DNA from: Acidovorax sp. 210-6
GTDB lineage: Bacteria > Pseudomonadota > Gammaproteobacteria > Burkholderiales > Burkholderiaceae_C
Assembly: GCF_010020825.1 (NCBI RefSeq)
Contig: NZ_JAACJE010000001.1
Location: 3,162,001 to 3,226,000 of the forward strand
Length of the DNA: 64,000 nt
Direction of reading: 5' to 3'
Shown here: positions 8,711 through 16,939 of the stretch, piece by piece
Numbering within the stretch: position 1 is the stretch's first letter
How the letters are laid out: the number at the start of each line of letters is the position of its first letter
Translations under genes and position numbers: made by a program
The notes under the pieces: model-generated
Seen by the model: the letters and a program-made list of their open reading frames with translations, nothing else
What the model was told of the DNA's origin: nothing
Database searches by the model: none

Positions 8711-9994
8711 TCAGCGGCTGGCCGCAGGGGCCGCGCCCGATGCCGCAGGCGCGGCGGCGGCGGCCGGGGCGGCACCCTCCGGCTGCCACGGCACGGCCTT
8801 GACGGGCGTTCCGGGGGGCAGCATCTGCACCTTCTGGAAGCCGTCCACCATCACCTGCTCGCCGGCCTTCAGGCCATCGAGCACCACCCAGCGCCCGCCC
8901 TGCTGGCCACCCACCTGGATACGGCGCTGCTCCACCTTGCCCTCGGGCGTGACGACCTGCACCGCGTCGCCCTGGGCCGAACGCATCACCGCCTGCTGCG
9001 GCAGCGTGATGGCGTTGGACGCACGCGCCTGCTCCAGGCGCACGCGCACGTACAGGCCCGGCAGCAGGCGCCCGCCGGGGTTGGGCAGTTCGGCGCGCAG
9101 GCTGACCTGGCCGGTGGCGGAATCCACGGTCAGGTCGGTGAACAGCAATTTGCCTGCTTGCGGGTGTTCACTGCCATCGTCCAGCACCACGCGCACCTCG
9201 GCCGAACCCTTGCCTGCGGCCTTGAGCTGGCCCGCTTCGAGCGCCCGGCGCAGTTGCAGCGCCTCGGACGCCGACTGCGTGAAGTTGACGTACAGCGGAT
9301 CGACCTGCTGCACCACGGCCAATTGCGTGGCCTCGCCCTGGCCCACCAGTGCGCCCTCGGTTACCAGCGCGCGGCCCACGCGGCCTGCGATGGGGGATGT
9401 CACCGTGGCGTGCCCCAGGTTGATGCGCGCGTTGCGCACGGCGGCGGTGCCTGCGGCCACATCGGCCTCGGCCTGCTTTTGCGCGGCCACGGCGTTGGCG
9501 TAGTCCTGCTGGCTCACGGCCTGTGCCTCCACCAGCGGCTGGTAGCGACCGGCCAGCGCACGGGCCTGCGACAGGTTGGCCTCGGCACGCGCCAGTTGCG
9601 CCTGGGCGCTTTGCAGCGCGGCCTCGTAGGGTGCGGCGTCAATGCGGAACAGCACCTGCCCAGCCTTCACGTCGCTGCCTTCCTGAAAGAGCCGCTGCTG
9701 CAGGATGCCCGTGGCGCGCGCCCTGACCTGCGCCACGCGCGAGGCCTCCAGGCGGCCGGGCAGTTCGGTCTGCAAGCCCACGTCGCCGGGCTGCACGGTC
9801 AGCACGCCCACTTCGGGCGCAGGCATCTGGCGTGCGCCGCCGCCCTGCGCGGTCTTGCCGCCATCCCCCTGGCCGCAGGCCGCAAGGGTCAGGGCCAGGG
9901 CCAGCACGCCCAGGCGTGGCGCAGGGGATGCGCCCAAGGCGCCCAGCCACCCTCCGGGTGGCACTGAATGGGAGGGGGAGCGGAACAGTTGCAT
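8711..9994 (-). CDS. RND efflux periplasmic adaptor (AcrA/MexA family lipoprotein)
   Basis: This membrane-fusion protein of 427 residues links the RND pump to the outer-membrane channel. It has a lipoprotein signal ending in LTLAAC (Cys40). A lipoyl/hairpin region follows (VEAQAVSQQDYANAVAAQKQ), then beta-barrel and membrane-proximal domains (LLFTDLTVDSATGQVSLRAE), and a low-complexity Ala/Pro tail. The ATG at 9994 has AAGGA 6 bases upstream. A longer frame to 10048 lacks a ribosome site. It is the first gene of the efflux operon, and its promoter region carries the TetR-type palindrome at 10121-10140. Confidence 0.94.
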   Translation of the reverse strand: MQLFRSPSHSVPPGGWLGALGASPAPRLGVLALALTLAACGQGDGGKTAQGGGARQMPAPEVGVLTVQPGDVGLQTELPGRLEASRVAQVRARATGILQQRLFQEGSDVKAGQVLFRIDAAPYEAALQSAQAQLARAEANLSQARALAGRYQPLVEAQAVSQQDYANAVAAQKQAEADVAAGTAAVRNARINLGHATVTSPIAGRVGRALVTEGALVGQGEATQLAVVQQVDPLYVNFTQSASEALQLRRALEAGQLKAAGKGSAEVRVVLDDGSEHPQAGKLLFTDLTVDSATGQVSLRAELPNPGGRLLPGLYVRVRLEQARASNAITLPQQAVMRSAQGDAVQVVTPEGKVEQRRIQVGGQQGGRWVVLDGLKAGEQVMVDGFQKVQMLPPGTPVKAVPWQPEGAAPAAAAAPAASGAAPAASR

Positions 9995-10120
9995 GGTGAT
10001 CCTTTGAGGCGGAAGCGACAGCCAAGCCCGCAAGTCTAGTGAAGGCATGTGAAGCGCATGTCATCGGTCCATAAAAGCCTTGCGAACGCGGACAGGAAGG
10101 GCTTTTCGGGTGCGCAATTA

Positions 10121-10140
10121 TACATACATTGATGTATGTA
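10121..10140. promoter_or_regulatory. TetR/AcrR-type operator in the efflux divergent promoter
   Basis: TACATACATTGATGTATGTA is a perfect inverted repeat of 9+2+9 bases. Its half-sites are identical to those of the E. coli AcrR operator, with a shorter centre. On the minus strand its edge overlaps a TATAAT hexamer (10123-10118) that could be the -10 of the efflux operon. It lies 42 bp upstream of the tetR start, so binding would repress both directions. Confidence 0.85.
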
Positions 10141-10182
10141 TGTTGCGGTATAGTGTGTCCGGCGAGACTTTCCAACCAACCC

Positions 10183-10809
10183 ATGGCACGACGCACCAAG
10201 GCCGAAGCACAGGCCACCCGCAATGCGCTGATCGACGCCGCCGAGCGGCTGTTCGACAGCCAGGGGGTGTCGCGCACCTCGCTGCAGGACATTGCCCAGG
10301 CCGCAGGCGCCACGCGCGGTGCGATTTACTGGCATTTCAAGGACAAGGCCGACCTCTTCAACGCCATGATGGAGCGCGCCACCGCGCACCTGGACGACAT
10401 GGCGCAGCAGACCCCCGACGCCGAGGCCGCGCCCGACATGCAGGGCTATGTGGACGGCATGGTCCAGGTGCTCGGCCGCATTGCAGAAGATGAAGCCCTG
10501 AGCCGCGTGCTGCGCATTGCCACCTACCGCATCGAATACGTCGAGGAACTGGGCGCCGTGCAGGCCCGGCACCTGCAGGTGCACCGCCAATGGCTGGCCC
10601 ACAACCGGCTGGCGCTGGAGCGCGCCTTTGCCGCCAGCCCCCACCCGGCGCAGGTACCACCGGACATGGCGGCGCTGGGGCTGCAGGTGCTGATCGAAGG
10701 CCTGCTGCACAGCTGGCTGCTGGACCCCGGCGCGTTTGATCTGGTGCAGGCCGGGCGCAGCACCATCACCACCTACCTGTGCGGGCTGGGCATCCGACTG
10801 CGGCCCTGA
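10183..10809 (+). CDS. TetR-family repressor of the RND efflux operon (AcrR/TtgR-like)
   Basis: This 208-residue regulator begins MARRTKAEAQATRNALIDAA. The N-terminal helix-turn-helix carries the family motif GVSRTSLQDIAQAAGATRGA followed by IYWHFKDKADLFNAM. The C-terminal part is an all-helical ligand domain similar to AcrR/TtgR. It is divergent from the adaptor gene with the 20-bp palindrome between them, the classical arrangement for a local efflux repressor relieved by pump substrates. A longer frame to 10129 would run through the operator and is rejected. Local control is inferred from position and operator similarity. Confidence 0.93.
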   Translation: MARRTKAEAQATRNALIDAAERLFDSQGVSRTSLQDIAQAAGATRGAIYWHFKDKADLFNAMMERATAHLDDMAQQTPDAEAAPDMQGYVDGMVQVLGRIAEDEALSRVLRIATYRIEYVEELGAVQARHLQVHRQWLAHNRLALERAFAASPHPAQVPPDMAALGLQVLIEGLLHSWLLDPGAFDLVQAGRSTITTYLCGLGIRLRP

Positions 10810-10821
10810 CAGAACCTGTTC

Positions 10822-12054
10822 TCAGCGCACCGGCGCGCCCGCCTGGAACCAGCGCGCGACGAGCGCACGCTCGGCCTCGGTCATCTGCGTGGCGTTGTTC
10901 AGCGGCATGAGCTGTTGCTGCACCACCTGCTGGTAGATGAGCGACGCACGCGAGGCCACCTGTTCGGGCACATCGAGGCGCAGGCCCTTCATCTGCACCT
11001 CGGCACCGTGGCACTGCACACAGCGCTGTTGCAGCACGGCCTGCAATTCCTTGGTATCAAATTGGGCTCCAGCGCCCGTGGATTGGGCGCCGATAGCTAT
11101 ATTTTTAATAGCATCTCCCGATGCAGGCGCGGGCCGCAGCCAGGCGACCACGGCCAGCAACACGGCCACGCCCACCAGCGCATACGGCCAGGGGTGGGCA
11201 TTGCGCCCGAGCTTGAAGCCGTGGCGCAGCACAAAAAACTGCCGTATGGCCGCGCCCGCAGCCATCATGAGGATGAGCACCAGCCAGTTCTGCGGGTGGC
11301 TCCAGGTGAAGCTGTAGTGGCCGCTCAGCATCGCAAACAGCACCGGCAGCGTGAAGTAGGTGTTGTGCACGCTGCGCTGCTTGCCGCGCTTGCCGTGGAT
11401 GGGGTCCACCGGCCGCCCGGCTTTGAGGTCGGCCACCACGGTGCGCTGGCCCGGAATGATCCAGAAGAAGACGTTGGCGCTCATGGCCGTGGCCATCATC
11501 GCGCCCACGAGCAAAAAGGCCGCGCGCCCGGCGAACCAATGGCAGGCCAGCCACGAAGCGATGCACACCAGCACGAACACCAGCGCGCCAACGATGGCGT
11601 CGCCGTTCTTGCGCTGGCCGAAGGCACGGCAGATGGCGTCGTACAACAGCCAGAACACCACCAGGAAAGCCAGCGCCGCCACCACGGCCGTGGCGGGCGC
11701 CCAGTCCATGCGCGACTTGTCCACCAGGTAGGTGCCCGCGCTCCACAGATAGGACACGGAGAACAGCGCAAAGCCGCTGAGCCAGGTGCTGTAGCTCTCC
11801 CAATAGAACCAGTGCAGGTGACCGGGGAGCTTGGGGGGCGCAACGTTGAACTTGACCGGGTGGTAGAAGCCCCCACCGTGCACGGCCCAGAGCTCGCCGC
11901 TCACGCCCTGGCGCTTCAGATCCTCGTCCTCGGGCGGCGTGAGGCTGCTGTCGAGGAAGACGAAATAGAACGAGGAGCCGATCCAGGCGATGGCCGTGAT
12001 GACGTGCAGCCAGCGCAGCAGCAGATTGGCCCAGTCGAGAAGGTAGCTTTCCAT
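10822..12054 (-). CDS. puuD: Membrane urate oxidase PuuD with C-terminal cytochrome c domain
   Basis: This is a membrane-bound urate-oxidising protein of about 410 residues. The first 300 residues form the DUF989 membrane domain with several helices and conserved segments such as LRWLHVITAIAWIGSSFYF and FKVNVAPPKLPGHLHW-like sequence. The C-terminal 70 residues hold a cytochrome c motif CVQCH (near 345). The family converts urate to 5-hydroxyisourate and passes electrons through the cytochrome. The linker (about 314-331) is encoded by a dispersed palindromic repeat. The ATG at 12054 is preferred; the frame also opens at 12087. The next two pathway steps are encoded at 13702 and 15164. Confidence 0.9.
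   Translation of the reverse strand: MESYLLDWANLLLRWLHVITAIAWIGSSFYFVFLDSSLTPPEDEDLKRQGVSGELWAVHGGGFYHPVKFNVAPPKLPGHLHWFYWESYSTWLSGFALFSVSYLWSAGTYLVDKSRMDWAPATAVVAALAFLVVFWLLYDAICRAFGQRKNGDAIVGALVFVLVCIASWLACHWFAGRAAFLLVGAMMATAMSANVFFWIIPGQRTVVADLKAGRPVDPIHGKRGKQRSVHNTYFTLPVLFAMLSGHYSFTWSHPQNWLVLILMMAAGAAIRQFFVLRHGFKLGRNAHPWPYALVGVAVLLAVVAWLRPAPASGDAIKNIAIGAQSTGAGAQFDTKELQAVLQQRCVQCHGAEVQMKGLRLDVPEQVASRASLIYQQVVQQQLMPLNNATQMTEAERALVARWFQAGAPVR
11061..11113 (-). repeat. REP-like palindromic repeat, copy inside puuD
   Basis: This is one of seven copies of a short repeat whose core reads ATAGCTAT-n-GGCGC...GGGCGCTGGAGCC on the minus strand. It lies inside the linker between the membrane and cytochrome domains and is translated as IKNIAIGAQSTGAGA. 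The AT-rich arm is unlike the GC-rich coding sequence around it. Confidence 0.8.
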
Positions 12055-12113
12055 GGTTTTCACCCTTGGCGAGACGCCAAACGCCATTCACCACTGCGGG
12101 CGCTCTGAACAGC

Positions 12114-12191
12114 ATGGGCCGCGCTCCAAAGCGGGGGGCACCGCCAAGGCTCCGCTGCGACCGGAGGATACAAAGTGTATGCAAAACCTGA
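12114..12191 (+). other. Possible diverged mini-ORF/RBS cassette
   Basis: An ATG at 12114 opens a 25-codon basic reading frame starting MGRAPKRGAPPRLR, with a GGAGG near its end at 12163-12167. Its layout resembles the 22-codon cassettes at 44554-44687 (ATG, Arg/Pro/Lys-rich peptide, terminal GGAGG), but base identity is only partial. No gene starts in the right place downstream, so it is more likely a relic than functional. Confidence 0.3.
12168..12180. promoter_or_regulatory. Small palindrome ATACA-AAG-TGTAT
   Basis: ATACAAAGTGTAT is a perfect 5+3+5 inverted repeat lying between the start of puuD and the end of xdhC, 114 bp upstream of puuD. It could be a GntR- or TetR-type operator of the purine catabolic genes, but its size also allows chance. 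Confidence 0.3.
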
Positions 12192-12224
12192 GCGCAATGT
12201 CGGCACGGCTCTGGCCGCAGCGCA

Positions 12225-13058
12225 TCAAGCGCGCTCGTTCCCGTCAGGCGGCAGGGTTTGCAACAGTTGGGCCGCTACGGCCACGGCAATCACTTCGGGC
12301 GCCTTGCCTGCAATGCCGGGTACGCCGATGGGGCAGGTCACCTGCGCCAGCTCGGCTTCGGCAAAGCCACGCTCGTGCAGGCGGTGGCGGAACGTGGCCC
12401 ACTTGCTGCGGCTGCCGATCAGCCCGATGAAGGGCAGGTCGCCGCGTTCGCGCTGGCGGCGCAGGCAGGCGGCCACCACGTCCAGGTCCTCAGCATGGCT
12501 GAAGCTCATGATCAGCACGCGCGAGCCCGGCGCCAGGCCCGGCACGGCGGCCTGCACGGGGTCGGAATGCTCGCAAGCCGCTTCCGGCGCCACATCGCCC
12601 GGGAAGATGCCATCTCGGCTGTCGATCCAGGTGAGCGCAAACGGCAGCGGCGCCAGCACGCGCGCCAGCGCCTGGCCCACATGGCCGCCGCCGAACAACG
12701 CCACAGGCACCTGCCGTGGCGCCAGGCGCGCCACAAGCGCCGCCGCATCGGCCTGCGTGACCTGCTCGTAGCGCAGGTGCATCACGCCACCGCAGCATTG
12801 CCCCAGGCTGGGGCCCAGCGCATAGCGCAGCACGGCCGCGCCCGGCCCGGCCGCAAGCCGGCGGCGGGCCTCGGCAATGGCCTGGAACTCGACATGGCCG
12901 CCACCGATGGTGCCCACCACGGCATCGGCCGCCACCGCCATCCAGGCGCCACGCTCGCGCGGTGTGGAGCCTTCGGTCTGCTGCACGGTCACCAGGCAGG
13001 CCGGGGCCTTTTTGAGTGCCTTGAGCAAATGGTGCAAAAATGCGCCGCTACTGGTCAT
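12225..13058 (-). CDS. xdhC: Xanthine dehydrogenase accessory protein XdhC
   Basis: The 277-residue protein has the XdhC/CoxI N-terminal domain (STPRERGAWM, GTIGGGHVEFQAI, LGQCCGGVM) and a C-terminal Rossmann-like domain (VALFGGGHVGQALARVL, FIGLIGSRSKWATFRHRL). XdhC binds molybdenum cofactor, promotes its sulfuration and delivers it to xanthine dehydrogenase, which makes urate. The dehydrogenase subunits are not in this window and would be expected just upstream of a separate locus or elsewhere. ATG at 13058 is chosen; a GTG at 13073 would add five residues. The gene is 17 bp from the divergent lipoprotein gene and in the same direction as puuD. Confidence 0.93.
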   Translation of the reverse strand: MTSSGAFLHHLLKALKKAPACLVTVQQTEGSTPRERGAWMAVAADAVVGTIGGGHVEFQAIAEARRRLAAGPGAAVLRYALGPSLGQCCGGVMHLRYEQVTQADAAALVARLAPRQVPVALFGGGHVGQALARVLAPLPFALTWIDSRDGIFPGDVAPEAACEHSDPVQAAVPGLAPGSRVLIMSFSHAEDLDVVAACLRRQRERGDLPFIGLIGSRSKWATFRHRLHERGFAEAELAQVTCPIGVPGIAGKAPEVIAVAVAAQLLQTLPPDGNERA

Positions 13059-13075
13059 TGCCCACCGCCCCACCC

Positions 13076-13600
13076 ATGGACCCCAAACCTTCGCAACGCA
13101 GCACCAAGCGCACCCACTGGCTGCTGGCAGGCCTGATGGCGGGCGTGGCTGCCGTGGTGGCGGCCTGCAAATCCTCGCCGGTCAGCACCATTGCCCCCGG
13201 CAAGCACCCAGGCAGCGACAGCCCCAGCACCCTGGGCCCGGTCACGCAGATCTCGCCCCCTTCGGAGGCCCGCAATCCGCGCGACTACCGCAAGGACGCG
13301 GCCACCCACCTGTATGCGCTCAACGCCGAGCGCATCTACCAGGGCAAGCTGCCGTCCATGCTCTACGCCATTGGCGTGCTGGAGGTGGACATCGACCGCA
13401 AGGGCCGCGTGAGCGGCGTGCGCTGGCTGCGCGCACCGCGCCACGCGCCCGAGGTGGTGGCCGAGATCGAGCGCACGGTGCGCGCTGCGGCGCCCTTTCC
13501 GCTGCCTGCACGCATGGGCAAGGTCACCTACACCGACACCTGGCTGTGGGACAAAAGCGGGCGCTTCCAGCTCGACACGCTGACCGAGGGGCAGCTCTGA
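13076..13600 (+). CDS. Lipoprotein with TonB C-terminal-like domain
   Basis: This predicted lipoprotein has about 174 residues. The signal peptide ends in AVVAAC (Cys31). A Pro/Ser-rich stretch follows, then a domain resembling the TonB C-terminus (IGVLEVDIDRKGRVSGVRWL, then PEVVAEIERTVRAAAPFPLP). Real TonB is anchored by an uncleaved N-terminal helix, so this is a periplasmic or outer-membrane relative rather than classical TonB. The ATG at 13076 is chosen because the longer frame from 13040 would overlap the divergent xdhC. Its function is unknown, and its place beside xdhC may be incidental. Confidence 0.75.
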   Translation: MDPKPSQRSTKRTHWLLAGLMAGVAAVVAACKSSPVSTIAPGKHPGSDSPSTLGPVTQISPPSEARNPRDYRKDAATHLYALNAERIYQGKLPSMLYAIGVLEVDIDRKGRVSGVRWLRAPRHAPEVVAEIERTVRAAAPFPLPARMGKVTYTDTWLWDKSGRFQLDTLTEGQL

Positions 13601-13639
13601 AATCCATAGCGCCCAGCGCATGATTTCAGGCAATTTCAG

Positions 13640-13700
13640 GCACTTTTCATTCCTAATCGGCCTGAGCACAAGCGCCAGCAGCTCATTTTTTGATAGCACC
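13640..13700 (-). repeat. REP-like palindromic repeat, degenerate copy
   Basis: On the minus strand this reads GGTGCTATCAAAAAATGAGC then TGCTGGCGCTTGTGC. It matches the TGCTAT...AGCT...GCGCTT half of the seven-copy family, but the second arm is degraded. It fills most of the gap between the TonB-like lipoprotein and uraH, which converge. Confidence 0.6.
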
Positions 13701-13701
13701 C

Positions 13702-14052
13702 TCAAGACCCCCGGTAGGTCGAATAGCTCCAGGGGCTCACCAGCAGCGGCACGTGGTAGTGCTGGTCGGTATGGGCAATGCCGAAGTCCAGGTTCACCTG
13801 GTCCAGGAACGGGGGTTCGGGCAACTGCACACCGCGCGCCCTGAAGTAGCCCGCCACGTCAAAGCGCAGGCGGTAGGTGCCCACGCGCAGGCTGGTGTTG
13901 TCGAACAGCGGCGCATCGGTGCGGCCATCGCGGTTGAGCACCACACGCTGAAGCAGCGTGGCGCTCTCGCCCTCGGTGGCATACAGCGTCACGGCCATGC
14001 CCGCAGCGGGGCAGCCGTGCATGGTGTCCAGTACGTGGGTGCTCAGGCCCAT
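13702..14052 (-). CDS. uraH: 5-hydroxyisourate hydrolase (transthyretin-like)
   Basis: This 116-residue enzyme hydrolyses 5-hydroxyisourate, the product of urate oxidation, to OHCU. It begins [15 protein letters not shown], where the His is an active-site residue of the family. It has a typical transthyretin-like beta core ([41 protein letters not shown]) and ends with the diagnostic YRGS tetrapeptide. It is divergent from puuE with a 97-bp gap and follows the PuuD step. The length is normal for the family, and I see no signal peptide, so it is cytoplasmic. Confidence 0.95.
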   Translation of the reverse strand: MGLSTHVLDTMHGCPAAGMAVTLYATEGESATLLQRVVLNRDGRTDAPLFDNTSLRVGTYRLRFDVAGYFRARGVQLPEPPFLDQVNLDFGIAHTDQHYHVPLLVSPWSYSTYRGS

Positions 14053-14149
14053 GGCGAAGTCTCCTGGTGGCGTGCGTGCGATGTTGCAAGTGTAGGCAGC
14101 CTGGGCGGCTGTGCCTATGATTCCCCCATCTCCCTGCGGTGCCTGCAAC

Positions 14150-15100
14150 ATGACCTACGACACCACCCTGCCCTACCCGCGCGACCTCGTCGGCCACGGC
14201 CGCCACCCGCCGCACGCCCGCTGGCCCGGCGGCGCGCGCATTGCCGTGCAGTTCGTGCTGAACTACGAGGAAGGCGGCGAGAACTGCGTGCTGCATGGCG
14301 ACGCGGGTTCGGAGCAGTTCCTCTCCGAGATGTTCAACCCGGCCAGCTACCCCGAGCGGCACATGAGCATGGAGGGCATCTACGAATACGGCGCGCGCGC
14401 GGGCGTCTGGCGCATCCTGCGCGAGTTCGAGCAGCGCGGCCTGCCGCTCACAGTGTTCGGCGTGGCCACCGCGCTGCAGCGCCACCCCGAGGTCTGCACA
14501 GCGTTCACCGAGCTGGGCCACGAGATCGCCTGCCATGGCCTCAAGTGGATCCACTACCAGAACGTGCCCGAGGACGTGGAGCGCGCCCACCTGCAGGAGG
14601 CCATGGCCATCATCGAGCGCCTGACCGGCACCCGTGCCCTGGGCTGGTACACCGGCCGCGACAGCCCGCGCACGCGCCGCCTGGTGGCCGATTTCGGTGG
14701 CTTTGCCTACGACAGCGACTACTACGGCGACGACCTGCCGTTCTGGATGCAGGTGCGCCGGACCGATGGCACGGTGGTGCCCCAGCTCATCGTGCCCTAC
14801 ACGCTGGACTGCAACGACATGCGCTTTGCCCTGCCCCAGGGCTATTCGCACGCCGAGCCGTTCTTCCAGTACATGCGGGACACCTTCGACGCGCTCTACG
14901 CCGAGGGCGACCCCGCCGCCCTGGACCGGCCCAAGATGATGAGCATCGGCATGCACTGCCGCCTGCTCGGCCGCCCCGGGCGCATCACGGCGCTGCAGCG
15001 TTTTCTGGACCACATCCAGCGCCATGATCAGGTGTGGGTGGCGCGGCGCATCGACATCGCGCACCACTGGCAGCACCACTATCCTGCCCCAGCAATTTGA
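14150..15100 (+). CDS. puuE: Allantoinase PuuE (polysaccharide-deacetylase fold)
   Basis: This 316-residue metal-independent allantoinase belongs to the polysaccharide deacetylase superfamily. Family segments are visible: [76 protein letters not shown] and FMSIGMH-like [16 protein letters not shown]. It opens the allantoin ring to allantoate. The ATG at 14150 is chosen, as the frame upstream to 14111 lacks a ribosome site. It is followed after 63 bp by the UraD-AllC fusion, which performs the steps before and after it. Confidence 0.93.
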   Translation: MTYDTTLPYPRDLVGHGRHPPHARWPGGARIAVQFVLNYEEGGENCVLHGDAGSEQFLSEMFNPASYPERHMSMEGIYEYGARAGVWRILREFEQRGLPLTVFGVATALQRHPEVCTAFTELGHEIACHGLKWIHYQNVPEDVERAHLQEAMAIIERLTGTRALGWYTGRDSPRTRRLVADFGGFAYDSDYYGDDLPFWMQVRRTDGTVVPQLIVPYTLDCNDMRFALPQGYSHAEPFFQYMRDTFDALYAEGDPAALDRPKMMSIGMHCRLLGRPGRITALQRFLDHIQRHDQVWVARRIDIAHHWQHHYPAPAI

Positions 15101-15102
15101 AC

Positions 15103-15153
15103 AAAATATGCCTCCAGCGCTTACAAATAAAGCGCAATAAGCTATCATTTTAG
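15103..15153 (-). repeat. REP-like palindromic repeat
   Basis: The minus strand reads GATAGCTTATTGCGCTTTAT then TTGTAAGCGCTGGAGGC. The inverted arms GCGCTTTA and TAAGCGC could form a hairpin. It lies in the 63-bp gap between puuE and the uraD-allC fusion, just before the AGGAG of the latter. Confidence 0.8.
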
Positions 15154-15163
15154 GAGCATTTCA

Positions 15164-16939
15164 GTGCCCTTGAGCCTCGGACAACTCAACACCGCGCATA
15201 CCGACCAGGCGCTGCAACTGCTGGACGGCATCTACGAACACTCGCCCTGGATCGCCCAGGCCGCGCTGCGCGAGCGGCCCTTTCGCTCGCTCGCGCACCT
15301 CAAGCACGCCATGGCGCAGGCCGTGCGCCAGGCCGGCACCGAGGCGCAGCTTGCGCTGATCCGCGCCCACCCCGAACTGGCGGGCAAGGCCATGGTGGCG
15401 CAAAGCCTGACCGCCGAATCCACGCACGAACAGAGCGCGGCAGGCCTCACGCACTGCTCGCCCGAAGAATTTGCGCGACTGCAGCAGCTCAACCGGGACT
15501 ACAACGCGCGCTTTGGCTTCCCTTTCATCCTGGCCGTGCGCGGGCCGCGCGGCACGGGGCTGACGCGCGCGCAGATCATCGACACCTTCGCGCGCCGCCT
15601 GGACAACCACCCCGACGTCGAGCGCGCCGAGGCGCTGCGCAACATCCACCGCATCGCCGAGATCCGGCTGAACGACAAGTTTGGCGCCGAGCCACTGATC
15701 GGCGGCGATGTGTGGGACTGGCACGAACGGCTGGCCCAGCACTCCGACCCCGGCTATGCCGAGAAGGGGCAACTCACCGTCACCTACCTCACCGAGGCCC
15801 ACCGCGCCTGCGCGCAAACGATCAGCCAATGGATGCGCGAATGCGGCTTCGACGAGGTGGAGGTGGACGCCGTGGGCAACGTGGTGGGCCGCTACCACGC
15901 GGCCACGCCGCAGGCCCGCACCCTCTTGACCGGATCGCACTACGACACGGTGCGCAACGGCGGCAAGTACGACGGGCGGCTGGGCATCTTCGTGCCCATG
16001 GCCTGTGTGCGCGAGCTGCACCGCGCGGGCCGCCGCCTGCCCTTCGGCATCGAACTGGTGGCCTTCGCCGAGGAGGAAGGCCAGCGCTACAAGGCCACCT
16101 TCCTGGGCTCGGGCGCGCTCATCGGCGACTTCCAGCCCGAATGGCTGGAGCAGAAGGACGACAACGGCGTGACGATGCGCGAGGCCATGCAGCAGGCAGG
16201 CCTGTGCGTGGACGACATCCCCCGGCTGCGGCGCGACCCGGCGCACTACCTGGGCTTTGTCGAGGTGCACATCGAGCAGGGGCCGGTGCTGTGCGAACTC
16301 GACCTGCCGCTGGGCGTGGTCAGCTCCATCAACGGCAGCGTGCGCTATGTGGGCGAGATGGTCGGCATGGCCAGCCACGCGGGCACCACGCCCATGGACC
16401 GGCGCCGCGATGCGGCCGCCGGCGTGGCGGAACTAGCGCTGTACGTGGAGCAGCGCGCCGCGCGCGACGGCGACTCGGTGGGCACCATCGGCCTGCTCAA
16501 CGTGCCCGGCGGCTCCATCAACGTGGTGCCGGGACGCTGCCAGTTCTCGCTGGACCTGCGCGCCCCCACCGATGCGCAGCGCGATGCGCTGGCGCAGGAC
16601 GTGCTGCAGGAACTGCTGCGCATCGCGCAGCGGCGCGGCCTGCGCTGCACGCTGGAGGAAACCATGCGCGCCAGCGCCGCACCCAGCGCGCCGCAGTGGC
16701 AGCAGCGCTGGGAGCGCGCCGTGGCCGCGCTGGGCCTGCCGGTGCACTGCATGCCCAGCGGCGCCGGGCACGACGCCATGAAGCTGCACGAGATCCTGCC
16801 CCAGGCCATGCTCTTCGTGCGCGGCGAGAACGGCGGCATCAGCCACAACCCGCTCGAATCGACCACCCACAACGACATGCAACTGGCCGTGGAGGCCTTC
16901 AACCACCTGTTGTTGCAACTTTCCCTGGAGCCCGCATGA
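15164..16939 (+). CDS. UraD-AllC fusion: OHCU decarboxylase / allantoate amidohydrolase
   Basis: This 591-residue two-domain enzyme starts with GTG, with AGGAG 8 bases upstream. Residues 1 to about 172 are OHCU decarboxylase (LIRAHPELAGKAM with catalytic His, LTAESTHEQSAAGL, GFPFILAVRG), which makes S-allantoin. Residues about 175-591 are an M20-type allantoate amidohydrolase or N-carbamoylase. Metal ligands are visible in GSHYDTVRNGGKYDG, AFAEEEGQRY, HIEQGPV and ISHNPLE. The dimerisation segment (ASHAGTTPMDRRRDA) is present. The fused steps are not consecutive; PuuE, encoded just upstream, acts between them. The stop overlaps the ATG of the next gene. Confidence 0.92.
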   Translation: MPLSLGQLNTAHTDQALQLLDGIYEHSPWIAQAALRERPFRSLAHLKHAMAQAVRQAGTEAQLALIRAHPELAGKAMVAQSLTAESTHEQSAAGLTHCSPEEFARLQQLNRDYNARFGFPFILAVRGPRGTGLTRAQIIDTFARRLDNHPDVERAEALRNIHRIAEIRLNDKFGAEPLIGGDVWDWHERLAQHSDPGYAEKGQLTVTYLTEAHRACAQTISQWMRECGFDEVEVDAVGNVVGRYHAATPQARTLLTGSHYDTVRNGGKYDGRLGIFVPMACVRELHRAGRRLPFGIELVAFAEEEGQRYKATFLGSGALIGDFQPEWLEQKDDNGVTMREAMQQAGLCVDDIPRLRRDPAHYLGFVEVHIEQGPVLCELDLPLGVVSSINGSVRYVGEMVGMASHAGTTPMDRRRDAAAGVAELALYVEQRAARDGDSVGTIGLLNVPGGSINVVPGRCQFSLDLRAPTDAQRDALAQDVLQELLRIAQRRGLRCTLEETMRASAAPSAPQWQQRWERAVAALGLPVHCMPSGAGHDAMKLHEILPQAMLFVRGENGGISHNPLESTTHNDMQLAVEAFNHLLLQLSLEPA

